From contig PGZV01000015.1 of assembly GCA_002841495.1 (NCBI GenBank), forward strand, positions 82,833 through 146,832: a stretch of DNA of 64,000 nt, read 5' to 3'. Both the position numbers and the translations under genes were made by a program. The notes beneath the pieces were generated by a model. It did not search any database and was not told where the DNA came from. It saw only the letters and a list, made by a program, of their open reading frames with translations. Origin of the DNA: Firmicutes bacterium HGW-Firmicutes-2 (GTDB taxonomy: Bacteria; Bacillota; Clostridia; Lachnospirales; Vallitaleaceae). Shown here one piece after another: positions 1-7,849 of this stretch. Position 1 is the stretch's first letter, and each line of letters begins with the position of its first letter.

Positions 1-318
1 TTTCCCTGTCGTATGTTTACCTAGCTCTTGTAGTAATTGTTCTCTTTCAGTATCACCGGTTGCAAAATAAAGACTAACCTTGGCTTTTCGAGGAGAGAAT
101 CCTACAAGCATAGCATCACCTTCATGTCCGGATGTATATTTATAATGATAGGAACCAAATCCAATCATACTCGGTCCCCACATCTTAGCTTTTAAGCCGG
201 TTGTCTCCGTGAAAATATCCAGAAGCTTATAAGCATCTTCCTGACGCTTAGGATTTTCCACGCTATTAATAAACGCTACAACATCACCGTCGTTTTCCTT
301 CGTTTTAAGTTCATACAT
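1..318 (-). CDS. DUF1801-family protein, C-terminus cut by window edge
   Basis: The first 106 codons of a minus-strand gene are visible and the reading frame is still open at base 1. The protein begins MYELKTKEND and contains the stretch MWGPSMIGFGSYHYKY followed by a strand-rich segment (GFSPRKAKVSLYF). This is the pattern of the DUF1801 (YdhG-like) fold, a small phosphate-binding-like domain of unknown biochemical role. Its ATG shares one base with the TGA of the VOC gene upstream (TGATG), so the two are translationally coupled. Function is not known; the family assignment is from motif recognition. Confidence 0.7.
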   Translation of the reverse strand, partial: MYELKTKENDGDVVAFINSVENPKRQEDAYKLLDIFTETTGLKAKMWGPSMIGFGSYHYKYTSGHEGDAMLVGFSPRKAKVSLYFATGDTEREQLLQELGKHTTGK

Positions 319-743
319 CAGAAGCTTTCACCACTGTCCAAATCAAATTGCCAGATAATACCAAATTTATCTTCAACACTACCATAACATTTGCTCCAAA
401 AAGTCTCACCAAGCTCCATATCTACACGACCTTCTTCTTTTAATTGATCAAAAGCATCGCGAATCTCAGCCTCATCATCCGTTATAATCGTCAAACTAAT
501 ATTATTACCGACAACAAGGGGTGTACCTGGAAAAACATCAGAAAACATAACTGTACTACCACTAATATCTAGGCTCGTATGCAGCACCCATTTTTTTATA
601 TCTTCTGATACATCAAAATCCGGATCAGGAGGCATTTCATCATAGGTCATAATCTTCGGTTCTTTTGTCTTGAATACTTTCGCATAATATTCTACCGCTT
701 CCCGGCAATTTCCACTAAAATTAACATACGCTTGTATCGCCAT
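318..743 (-). CDS. VOC / PhnB-like glyoxalase-superfamily protein
   Basis: A 141-aa single-domain protein. It opens with the strand AIQAYVNFSGNCREAVEYYAKVF, typical of PhnB-type (3-demethylubiquinone methyltransferase-like) VOC proteins, and ends with the family's DKFGIIWQF strand. These proteins form beta-alpha-beta-beta-beta dimers; many bind small hydrophobic or metal-bound ligands, but the substrate cannot be told from sequence. It is first in a two-gene unit with the DUF1801 gene. The upstream spacer (744-893) carries an inverted repeat (ATATTGCAA near 790, TTGCAATAT near 842) that could be a regulatory dyad. Confidence 0.8.
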   Translation of the reverse strand: MAIQAYVNFSGNCREAVEYYAKVFKTKEPKIMTYDEMPPDPDFDVSEDIKKWVLHTSLDISGSTVMFSDVFPGTPLVVGNNISLTIITDDEAEIRDAFDQLKEEGRVDMELGETFWSKCYGSVEDKFGIIWQFDLDSGESF

Positions 744-893
744 ATCTTCATCTCCTATCTTGCCATCATCAAAGATGGCTCATCCTTTTTATATTGCAAT
801 TGAATATAAGTCTCATTATTAATTATAAATCGATTGCATTACAGTTGCAATATGTTTTTAGAAATAATAGAACCTTTTACTGAATCTCTAGGA

Positions 894-1721
894 CTATGGT
901 CTAAGAATATAATCGGTCATACTGACTTTCTCCCACTCTGTTCCGACAGGTGCATTGTTTGCAAACAAAGTCATGCCATCACTTTCATCTATGACAATCT
1001 TAAGCTGAAAATTCATTTCTCTCGGTGCTAGATACTCATCGTACATCAATTGATAATTAACATTCCCTTGCTCTTTAGCTTCTTTGATATAACCCACTGC
1101 ATCTGGGTCTCTATCAAAATTTTTATGAATAAGCTTATAAAAGAATAATACTTCAATACCATCCTCTATACTTTCTTCTTCGTAGCCTGATATTTCATGA
1201 TTTAATAACTCATAATAAGGTGAAAAGGCTTCCATACTTTCTTCCCACATATACTCACTAATGCGTTCATACATCTCTTTGTCAACTTTCGCTATTACCT
1301 CTTCAACTATTTCTGATATTTCTTCTCTGTCTATTTCTGCTTTCTCAGTAATTAGAGCTTTTTCAATAGATTTAAGATAAGCTTTTGTGGTATAAGTAGC
1401 GCCTGAAACAGCATCAACATCTATAGATTGTTCCAATAATATCAAATTCCTTAAATCTGATATAAACTGTTCATTGCTACTTAGAACAGGCTTAATAACT
1501 TGGATATCTGTTATTTTTCGATCTTTAATTTCGACGATGAGTTCATTGGAGAATCTTCCATTTTCGTACTTCCCATGATAGCTCCCATCATCAAGAAATT
1601 CCAACTTAACTACCTCTAGTTCAACGGCTTTAATGTCTGATAGATCTTTCGTGGCCCATATTATTGACACCAGTGCAACCGCACCAATTAATATAAAAGC
1701 CCATTTAATTATTTTCTTCAT
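894..1721 (-). CDS. Membrane-anchored FMN-binding domain protein
   Basis: A 275-aa protein with an N-terminal hydrophobic segment (residues 6-22) after two lysines, so probably an uncleaved membrane anchor. Residues about 45-123 form an FMN_bind domain: a GxYxGxY-like start followed by DAVSGATYTTKAYLKSIEKAL at 103-123. In this family the threonine of the SGAT(Y)T motif (106-112) is the flavinylation or FMN contact site. The acidic helical C-terminal half (about 125-275) is not recognised. It follows the ABC exporter genes on the same strand after 92 bp, so may be co-transcribed and act in extracytoplasmic electron transfer linked to that exporter; that link is inference. Confidence 0.75.
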   Translation of the reverse strand: MKKIIKWAFILIGAVALVSIIWATKDLSDIKAVELEVVKLEFLDDGSYHGKYENGRFSNELIVEIKDRKITDIQVIKPVLSSNEQFISDLRNLILLEQSIDVDAVSGATYTTKAYLKSIEKALITEKAEIDREEISEIVEEVIAKVDKEMYERISEYMWEESMEAFSPYYELLNHEISGYEEESIEDGIEVLFFYKLIHKNFDRDPDAVGYIKEAKEQGNVNYQLMYDEYLAPREMNFQLKIVIDESDGMTLFANNAPVGTEWEKVSMTDYILRP

Positions 1722-1813
1722 TTTTATCCTCCTACGATTCTTATTTTATAATTTCATTACTTAGTGTATATATATGATTTTCTCCAAAAGTAGTTGACTA
1801 CTTAAGTTCGAAA

Positions 1814-2536
1814 TTAAAATTGCATTTCTTTCAGCCAAGCCGCCAACTCTTTTTCTCGGTCTGCCCCTGTATCAAATTCTATATGGGCTGCAATCTGTCC
1901 ATCTATGACATACAACACTTTTTTGGCTCTGGCCGCAACATGTGGCTCATGGGTAACGGTCATAATTGTCATACCTTCCTCATTCAAATCCTCTAGAATA
2001 TTCAATACCTGATCCGTTGCCCCGGAGTTTAAAGCACCGGTTGGTTCATCTAGAAACAAGATATCCGGATGATTGATCATGGCACGGCAGATAGAAGCCC
2101 GTTGAAGCTGACCACCTGAAACTTCTCGAATATCCCGATCTTCAAGCCCTTCTATCTCCATCCTTTTCATTAATGCTTTAGCATGTTTCCTAATATTGTT
2201 TGCCGATTCCTTTTTTGCAACAAGGGCCGGCAGGATGATGTTGTCATAGATCGATAGATTCTTTAGCATCTGTACATTCTGAAAAACAAAACCCATTCTA
2301 TTGAGTCGTAACCCGGAAAGTACCTCTTCTTGCATTTTAGATATATTAACACCGTCAAAGGATACATTACCGGTAGTGATACTATCCATGCCACTCATAC
2401 TATAGAGAAGTGTGGATTTACCTGATCCGGAAGGTCCCATTATTGCAATAAAATCACCTTTTTTTATTTCAAAAGATACTTCATTTAAGACTTTTGTATC
2501 TTGAAAAGACTTACTGATTGCCTCTACTTTAATCAT
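1814..2536 (-). CDS. ABC transporter ATP-binding protein, MacB/LolD-like
   Basis: A 240-aa nucleotide-binding subunit. Walker A is GPSGSGKST (34-42), the Q-loop lies in FVFQN (84-88), the signature is SGGQLQRA (140-147), Walker B is LFLDEP (160-165), and the H-loop is TVTHEP. The short length and the 'GPSGSGKSTLL..MSGMD' start match the MacB/LolD/FtsE class that partners FtsX-fold permeases. It starts 9 bp after the stop of the permease gene and is clearly its partner. Such exporters remove antibiotics, peptides or lipids, or work mechanically on the envelope; the substrate here is unknown. Confidence 0.92.
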   Translation of the reverse strand: MIKVEAISKSFQDTKVLNEVSFEIKKGDFIAIMGPSGSGKSTLLYSMSGMDSITTGNVSFDGVNISKMQEEVLSGLRLNRMGFVFQNVQMLKNLSIYDNIILPALVAKKESANNIRKHAKALMKRMEIEGLEDRDIREVSGGQLQRASICRAMINHPDILFLDEPTGALNSGATDQVLNILEDLNEEGMTIMTVTHEPHVAARAKKVLYVIDGQIAAHIEFDTGADREKELAAWLKEMQF

Positions 2537-2545
2537 AATTTTCTC

Positions 2546-4891
2546 CTATTCTATGACTTGATTTCTTATGTGGTATTTCTGTACAGCCTTTGTTGCGCCA
2601 ATGATGGTGACCATTACAAGCGTTATTTGCACTGCCGGCCAAAATACATATGCCGACACCGGTTCAACCAACATGGTTATCTTGGATGCACCCATAAAAG
2701 ACAAGAGCAAACCGAAGATGTCTTCTCCTAAGGATCTTGCTAGAACTGTCCCAATGACAATACCCATAAGTTGCACCAAAATAATCCGTATTCCAAATTG
2801 CAATCGAATATCCTTATTTCTAAAACCTATTGCTTTTTTGATTGCTATAGCACCGTGTTCTCTTGCAATCATTAACTGTAAAAACATGACTGTTATGAGC
2901 ATCATCAGGAGCAATGCAATCACAATGGCTGCGGTTTCCACCAATGCCATATTCTCTGAAATGCCACCAAGGGTTTGAGCGACAAATGCGTGGATTGGTG
3001 TTATTTTACTCTCTTTTAAGATGCTTCTAAGTACATCTGTCTTCTCATCTATGTCAACGCCGTCTCTAAGATCTAAGAAAATATTATAGGCCTCTACATT
3101 ATTCTCATTAAAATCAAAGCTTGTCTTAGCTGTTTTTCCACCGTAGGTAATGTCTTGATATATACCACTAATTGTAAATGTGAGGACTTCACCTTGATAC
3201 TTCACTTCTATGTTGTCATTTACTGTCTTCCCTAGCTCAGATGCATTCAAGTAAGACAGCGCAATGGTTTGGCCATCTTTTGGCGGGTTGCCTTCAAGAT
3301 ATGCCAGTGGGAAAACAGTTGGATCACCCTTTTCTACACGAATGTATTCCCATTGATTTTCATCATTCTTAACCTGTATAAAATTGGTACGATGCACAGC
3401 ATATTTCTCAATATCCACGTCTTTATCCAAATAGGATATTATGTGATCTTTTTGTTGTTCCAAACCCTCACTGTATTGAATGTCAATACGCACATCACAT
3501 TGTCCAATCCCCATATAAGTAATAAAAGATGGGTTCTCTATGGTATTTTTCATATTCATCGGTAACAAAATTAAGAAGGCAGTGAAGACAAATACGAAGA
3601 AAATGACGATATATGTCTTCCATTTGCACTTCAGTTCACCAAGAGCAATTTGCATATTCGGCCACTTCAAGCCCATTGAGGGTAATGTATAATGACCTTC
3701 ATTTTTCTTATTATCGTCTCCTCGCATCAGCTCAATTGTGGTATTTTTCAGATTCTTACGAAGGATACGACGGCAACGCCTCATAACCATTAGAATAAGT
3801 ATCAATGTGCCCACCAGAGGCAATACCCATTTCAACCAAACATCATGACCATAACCACTATAAAGAACGACTGAGGATGAAAAAAAGTCGCCAAGGGGTA
3901 TGGCACCAATATAGCCAATAAAACCGGCCATGATACCAAGTAAGACATATTTTGTCTGATAGAGCTGATGTATGGCCTTCCCTGGGAAGCCTATGGCTTT
4001 CATTTCTCCTATTGTACTGGTTTCATCCGCTAATGTTGCCCGTATAATATAGGACAAGCATACCATGGCCATAAGTATAAGCAGCATACTGATGGCTAAT
4101 ATAATGAAAGCCACCAAACCATGAGAAACCCCATTCATCATTGTAAGAAGACTACCTGTAATGGCAACACCGTTAGCCGGCATGCCTTCTTCCATATAGT
4201 CCTTACCAAGTAATGCTGTGGATGCACCTTCTTCTATAAGGAATTCAAACATATACTCCCATTCACCCATATGTAGCGCAATTGCTTCCATGTCTGAAGG
4301 ATGGATCAAAAACCGTTTAGAGGATGCCAGAGCCGAGTTCATAGATGCATCACGGATAATCGTGGTTACAACAAGTTCTTTGTTATAATCTCCCTTATGT
4401 AGTCTTAACACATCCCCTTCTTTTATCCCCAATACTTCACTAAAATAAACCGGTACACCAATCTCTCCTGGACCTACAACGGCCAATTCATTGTTTAAAT
4501 TAAGAAGGAAGTCAAACTTCTCATTTTGAATAATGAACCCATTGTCCATCAATGACTTTTCGAAGCTTTCTTCCTGATAAAAGAAATCTGCATTGTTAAC
4601 ATTCAACATCTTAACCGCTTGTGCCTCTTTGATGTACTTATGGTCTTCTACAAACTTAGATAAAGCGTCCTCATCGTATGACCCCTTATGCATCTGTAGA
4701 TACTGAGGTGGCACGGCAATGTCATTTAGACCATTTAGTGAAGATATTAAGGTACCTGTGATACGTAGTCCACCAGCTAACATAAGTGCAGATAAGGTTA
4801 AAAATACAGCTAAAGATAAGGTCATTACTTTGTTTTTCTTAAAGTCCTTGCGGACAAGATTCAATAAAAATTTCATGCTTGTTTTTCTCAA
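2546..4891 (-). CDS. ABC transporter permease with two FtsX domains
   Basis: A 781-aa membrane protein. There is one transmembrane helix near the N-terminus (about 24-45), then a large extracytoplasmic domain, then three helices around 255-370. A second half repeats the plan: a helix near 430-450, an outer domain, and three C-terminal helices (about 650-770). This is the duplicated FtsX-permease arrangement found in four- plus four-helix MacB-related exporters of Firmicutes. With the ATPase downstream it makes a complete exporter. It is not BceB-like in layout and no BceRS-type two-component genes are present in the window. Its promoter region is nearly duplicated at 5835-5893. Confidence 0.85.
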   Translation of the reverse strand: MRKTSMKFLLNLVRKDFKKNKVMTLSLAVFLTLSALMLAGGLRITGTLISSLNGLNDIAVPPQYLQMHKGSYDEDALSKFVEDHKYIKEAQAVKMLNVNNADFFYQEESFEKSLMDNGFIIQNEKFDFLLNLNNELAVVGPGEIGVPVYFSEVLGIKEGDVLRLHKGDYNKELVVTTIIRDASMNSALASSKRFLIHPSDMEAIALHMGEWEYMFEFLIEEGASTALLGKDYMEEGMPANGVAITGSLLTMMNGVSHGLVAFIILAISMLLILMAMVCLSYIIRATLADETSTIGEMKAIGFPGKAIHQLYQTKYVLLGIMAGFIGYIGAIPLGDFFSSSVVLYSGYGHDVWLKWVLPLVGTLILILMVMRRCRRILRKNLKNTTIELMRGDDNKKNEGHYTLPSMGLKWPNMQIALGELKCKWKTYIVIFFVFVFTAFLILLPMNMKNTIENPSFITYMGIGQCDVRIDIQYSEGLEQQKDHIISYLDKDVDIEKYAVHRTNFIQVKNDENQWEYIRVEKGDPTVFPLAYLEGNPPKDGQTIALSYLNASELGKTVNDNIEVKYQGEVLTFTISGIYQDITYGGKTAKTSFDFNENNVEAYNIFLDLRDGVDIDEKTDVLRSILKESKITPIHAFVAQTLGGISENMALVETAAIVIALLLMMLITVMFLQLMIAREHGAIAIKKAIGFRNKDIRLQFGIRIILVQLMGIVIGTVLARSLGEDIFGLLLSFMGASKITMLVEPVSAYVFWPAVQITLVMVTIIGATKAVQKYHIRNQVIE

Positions 4892-4927
4892 CTTTCATTC
4901 CTTAATAACATCGTTGATATCAGCTTT

Positions 4928-4986
4928 GATATAATATTAACATGTCATTTTTAAAAGGAACTGTGTGAATGCTTAAATAATGATTA
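4928..4986 (-). promoter_or_regulatory. Promoter region of ABC exporter operon (copy 1 of a duplicated block)
   Basis: A 59-bp AT-rich block 37 bp upstream of the permease start. It is about three quarters identical to 5835-5893, which lies at a similar distance upstream of the TPR gene. Conserved parts are GATATAATATTAACAT, the TTTTAAAA core, and CTTAAATA followed by TGATTA. The GATATAATATTA part probably holds the -10 region on the minus strand. The shared block implies a shared regulator; none is recognisable next to it. Confidence 0.5.
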
Positions 4987-5047
4987 ACTTTAGATTACTT
5001 TAGATGAATAATGTTCTAAGAAATCGCGTCATGTAATTCTGTAAGAA

Positions 5048-5094
5048 AACTTCAAACGCATACAATAGCTTCTAGATTGTATGCGCTTGAAGTT
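5048..5094 (-). terminator. Rho-independent terminator of the TPR gene
   Basis: Arms AACTTCAA+CGCATACAAT and ATTGTATGCG+TTGAAGTT pair with one mismatch around a 9-nt loop. The left arm on the minus transcript includes the last codons and stop of the TPR gene, and the hairpin is followed on that strand by TTTTCTT. The overlap of a terminator stem with a coding end is compact but not rare. Confidence 0.7.
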
Positions 5095-5815
5095 TCAGTT
5101 GTGCATCTTCTGCAACCCATAAGCGATTGCCATATTTTACAACTTCTTCATACTTTTCATGTGCTGCTTGAAGGTCCCCGAATGCTTCATCTATTTGTGC
5201 AAGACTGTAAAAAATGCACAAGCGCTGACGTAGGCTTATTTTTTCTACTAGACATTCATTATATTTTTCCTTACTTTCAAGTAATTTTCCATGCATATAA
5301 AGTCGCTCAGCAATTAATAGTTCTGTATATAAGGTAAGCTTAGAATTAACGGGTGATAGTAATGGAATTTTTGTCTCAAAAAGGACTTCAGCCTCCGGAA
5401 TTTCACCCATTCCATAACAACAAGAAATTAGATTAATGGTATAAATAAGTAAAGTGCCATTTTTTTTGGAGAGATATTTCTGGTCAATAGAGAGTAACAG
5501 ATCTTTTGCCTCTTGAAATCTTCCTAGTAAAATCAATCCCGCACAATAATCCACATTAAGGTAAGCGTTAATTTTGGGGTCTTTTCCGGTTATAGCTCTT
5601 TGACGCTCGGTGGCTTCAATAAACGCATATGGATCACATAAATCTTCTAAGAGATGAAGCCTTTTCTTGTTTCTAGATAAAGCAATAAAAATATATCCGG
5701 TACCTACAAGTAGCAAGGTGATGATACCGGCCAATATATAATTATCCAGCAATAAGATAAATGTAAGCATAGTAAAAAAGGTGACAAGTATAAAATAAAT
5801 ACGATTAACTAACAT
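5072..5815 (-). CDS. Membrane-anchored TPR-like protein
   Basis: A 247-aa protein with two hydrophobic helices (about 5-45) followed by a cytoplasmic helical domain. Pairs such as YCAGLILLGRFQEAKDLLL, CCYGMGEIPEAEVLF and AQIDEAFGDLQAAHEKYEEVV look like three or more tetratricopeptide units, a fold for protein contacts. No enzymatic motif was seen. The gene stands alone on the minus strand, but its promoter block nearly duplicates that of the neighbouring ABC exporter, so it is probably expressed with it and may be an accessory or regulatory partner (inference). Confidence 0.65.
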   Translation of the reverse strand: MLVNRIYFILVTFFTMLTFILLLDNYILAGIITLLLVGTGYIFIALSRNKKRLHLLEDLCDPYAFIEATERQRAITGKDPKINAYLNVDYCAGLILLGRFQEAKDLLLSIDQKYLSKKNGTLLIYTINLISCCYGMGEIPEAEVLFETKIPLLSPVNSKLTLYTELLIAERLYMHGKLLESKEKYNECLVEKISLRQRLCIFYSLAQIDEAFGDLQAAHEKYEEVVKYGNRLWVAEDAQLKLQAHTI

Positions 5816-5834
5816 AAGCCCTCCATATCTTTTT

Positions 5835-5893
5835 GATATAATATTAACATATCATTTTAAAAAGAAACAGTAAGAATACTTAAATATTGATTA
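5835..5893 (-). promoter_or_regulatory. Promoter region of TPR gene (copy 2 of a duplicated block)
   Basis: The second copy of the 59-bp block described at 4928-4986, ending 20 bp upstream of the TPR start codon. The GATATAATATTAACAT stretch is exactly conserved. Differences cluster in the middle. Confidence 0.5.
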
Positions 5894-5894
5894 T

Positions 5895-5936
5895 AAAAAA
5901 TGCCGGCTGAAGGAAATCTTCAATCGGCTTTTTTTA
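5895..5936 (-). terminator. Bidirectional-looking terminator after the cupin gene
   Basis: GCCGGCTGAAG (5902-5912) pairs with CTTCAATCGGC (5918-5928), allowing G-U pairs, with a 5-nt loop. T-runs follow on both strands. It lies 20 bp past the stop of the minus-strand cupin gene. Confidence 0.8.
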
Positions 5937-5957
5937 TAATATGTGCTTTTTTATCTT

Positions 5958-6281
5958 TTAATTCTGAGGGGCTGGTGCTTTTAACACAATAAGTTCCAGT
6001 ACTTCTTCATCTAGGTTCTTAACATTCATTTTCGTATTAAAAGGTATTTTCAATATGGAATAAGCTTCATATCGATTAACCTCTTGTTCATCCAGACCAA
6101 TAGATAAAGTACCTCTTAAGACCGTCATGTACAAGGTTGAGTTGGAAAAATGTTCCGGTAATCCCTCATCTTTCTTAAATATCATATGGATATAATGTAC
6201 ATTCTCATCTTGAATAACTTTTTCAATCATACGATCGTTTCCTTTTGTCATGTGATATACTTGTTCAATCATTTTTGTCAC
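5958..6281 (-). CDS. Small cupin-fold protein
   Basis: A 107-aa single-domain protein. The segment STLYMTVLRGTLSIGLDEQEVN is a typical cupin strand pair with the G after the turn, and KKDEGLPEHFSNS holds a possible metal-ligand histidine. The classical HxH-E-H set is incomplete, so it may bind a ligand without catalysing a reaction. It is a single-gene unit with its own terminator and a good upstream GGAAGGTGAC ribosome binding site. The role is unknown; small stand-alone cupins near redox permeases are sometimes sensors. Confidence 0.65.
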   Translation of the reverse strand: MTKMIEQVYHMTKGNDRMIEKVIQDENVHYIHMIFKKDEGLPEHFSNSTLYMTVLRGTLSIGLDEQEVNRYEAYSILKIPFNTKMNVKNLDEEVLELIVLKAPAPQN

Positions 6282-6386
6282 CTTCCTTTTCCTTATTACT
6301 TTTACTATATCCTAATATTTAAATATATTCTGTACCCTATGTTACCTATCTCTTGGAATCAGATTTTCGTATATTTATAACTACGT

Positions 6387-7118
6387 TCATGTAGCCTCAG
6401 TAGCCCTTACTATGGCTTTTGTCGGACATTCTTCTACAGTTTTGATAATCATCATTTTGTTCTCCGATTGGGCAATACCCAGTTTTACTACCGCCTTATT
6501 ATTAATTAGTTCATACACATCCGGTAACATCTTAGTACATATACCACACCCTATACAATAATCTTGATTCACATAAAGGTTAGGTTCTGTTGTGGTACTG
6601 ATTCCTGACAAAAGTTCTTTACGGCTGAGGATTTTTCCGGTAACCCATGCCATAAGCATGATTGCCATGACGGTTAAGATCCAACGTATGCCCATGAAGG
6701 AAACACCCAAAAATTTAGCTTCGTTGGCCAACATCGGTACCTTGATAACTGCCCATGAACTTAATATGATTACGATATTAGGGACACTTGCGCCTTTTGA
6801 TAGTAACATCTTACTTATTGGAAAAGCCGCATAAATAGGACCTGCAGAAATACTACCCAGAATAAAAGAAAGAATATTTCCAAGAAAACCTGATTTTTCT
6901 CCAAAGCGCTTCATAATCCATTCTTTAGGTACGAGGACTTCTAAAGCTACTGTCAACAGGAATATGACAGGTAGCACCTCAAACATCTCAATTAGATAAT
7001 AGATACTGTTTCGCATCGCTGAGTCAGCCTTGTCCGGCACCAAAATATATAAGAGTATATAAATAATGCCTACAAAAACAGGCAACTTGTTTTTTCTCAC
7101 AATCTGTAAAGCTCTCAT
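6387..7118 (-). CDS. Permease half fused to a C-terminal ferredoxin domain
   Basis: A 243-aa protein. Residues 1-175 carry about five transmembrane helices and the motif FILGSISAGPIYAAFPI, typical of the ArsP_1/DUF318 'permease' family (PF03773). Residues about 185-243 are a small ferredoxin: YCIGCGICTKMLPDVYEL supplies CxxCxxC and VEECPTKAI the fourth cysteine, so one 4Fe-4S cluster is expected on the cytoplasmic side. The gene overlaps the first permease half by 4 bp (ATGA), so the two are coupled and probably pair to make a full transporter. The fusion suggests redox-driven or redox-gated transport (inference). Confidence 0.8.
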   Translation of the reverse strand: MRALQIVRKNKLPVFVGIIYILLYILVPDKADSAMRNSIYYLIEMFEVLPVIFLLTVALEVLVPKEWIMKRFGEKSGFLGNILSFILGSISAGPIYAAFPISKMLLSKGASVPNIVIILSSWAVIKVPMLANEAKFLGVSFMGIRWILTVMAIMLMAWVTGKILSRKELLSGISTTTEPNLYVNQDYCIGCGICTKMLPDVYELINNKAVVKLGIAQSENKMMIIKTVEECPTKAIVRATEAT

Positions 7119-7597
7119 AATAGCACCCCCATAACTGTTGCAATCAGTAAGGCTGCAATAAAACTAAATATGTTCCTTAATAATGCAAATTTGAGTCCAA
7201 ACTCTTTTTTCTCAAGAGGAAACGTCACAACACCGACCATGGTAAGTGTTGTCAAAAAAGCAACTGCCGGTATAATGCTTGCGCCAACATCTATAAATGA
7301 GCCTATAAGGGGAAAAGCTACAAATGCAGGTATCAAGGTAACACTGCCTGCTATGGCTGCAACAATAGTTGCCATAACAGTGTTTTCTGACCCTAGGACA
7401 CTTTTTATAGATTCAGGCGGGATAAAAGTCAGAACTAGCCCAATCATAAATATGATTCCAATAATCTCTCCAATCATATTTCCCATCATTTTTTTTGATT
7501 TTTTCATCGCTTCAAATGTTTTTTCCTTACTCTTTACTAATGATGCGCCTGTTAAGACAATCGAAATCCCCCAAAATGAGAGTGTAAAAATATCCAT
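7115..7597 (-). CDS. Permease half (ArsP_1/DUF318 type)
   Basis: I place the start at the ATG of MDIFTLSFWG because it has a good GGAGAT site 7 bp upstream; a longer reading frame to 7675 has none. The 160-aa product has about five transmembrane helices and the motif GSVTLIPAFVAFPLIGS, which mirrors GSISAGPIYAAFPI in the partner gene. The two proteins therefore look like the two pseudo-symmetric halves of one DUF318 permease, encoded separately. The substrate is unknown; family members are linked to organoarsenicals and other thiol-reactive compounds, but this branch is uncharacterised. Confidence 0.8.
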   Translation of the reverse strand: MDIFTLSFWGISIVLTGASLVKSKEKTFEAMKKSKKMMGNMIGEIIGIIFMIGLVLTFIPPESIKSVLGSENTVMATIVAAIAGSVTLIPAFVAFPLIGSFIDVGASIIPAVAFLTTLTMVGVVTFPLEKKEFGLKFALLRNIFSFIAALLIATVMGVLL

Positions 7598-7626
7598 AAG
7601 AATCTCCTTTTCAATGTTTTGAACTA

Positions 7627-7669
7627 AGTATATAATAAAAGAAAAAAGAATGGTGTTACCAAGGTAACA
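7627..7669 (-). promoter_or_regulatory. Permease promoter with perfect 16-bp palindromic operator
   Basis: TGTTACCAAGGTAACA at 7654-7669 is a perfect dyad. On the minus strand it is followed by a -10-like TATACT (7627-7632). The predicted start of transcription, near 7620, puts the operator centre at about -41.5, the class II position for Crp/Fnr-type activators. A Crp/Fnr gene is divergent next to it, so this is the probable operator; it could also autoregulate that gene. Confidence 0.6.
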
Positions 7670-7677
7670 GAACAAAG

Positions 7678-7787
7678 AGGCTATGCCTCGCTTTGCAAAG
7701 CAAATTGTTCTGACAGGAAAGATTTCCTATTTAGTTAATGCGACGCTTCAACGCATTAACATAGCACAGGCTTTCCTAAAGCAGAAC
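7678..7787. repeat. Cluster of short hairpins upstream of crp
   Basis: Several perfect small dyads follow one another: GAGGC-tat-GCCTC, GCTTTGCAAAGC, GGAAA-ga-TTTCC, and GTTAATGCG/CGCATTAAC with a 9-nt loop. The series AGAACAAAG...TTCTGACAGGAAAG has the same order of landmarks as the repeat at 7788-7849, so this may be a diverged copy of that repeat. No coding potential was seen. Confidence 0.5.
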
Positions 7788-7849
7788 AAAAGAAGCTTCG
7801 CTTCGTTATGAGCCCTGCTCATATTTCTGAACGGTTCGACAGGAAAGGA
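7788..7849 (+). repeat. Hairpin repeat, copy 1 (overlaps apparent crp start)
   Basis: This is a near-identical copy of the units at 47063-47140 and 47188-47265. It contains three mini-hairpins: GAAGC-ttc-GCTTC, ATGAGC-cct-GCTCAT and GAAC-g-GTTC, then GACAGGAAAGG. The ATG inside the second hairpin is the most upstream in-frame start of the Crp gene, so this copy may have replaced the original gene start. Confidence 0.75.

Noticed and set aside
834..1031. Small plus-strand frame over the end of the FMN-binding gene
   Set aside because: It is antisense to a well-supported gene and has no recognisable product.
7115..7675. Longer 186-aa start for the first permease half
   Set aside because: The extra 26 residues cross the promoter and operator; the internal ATG at 7597 has the ribosome binding site.
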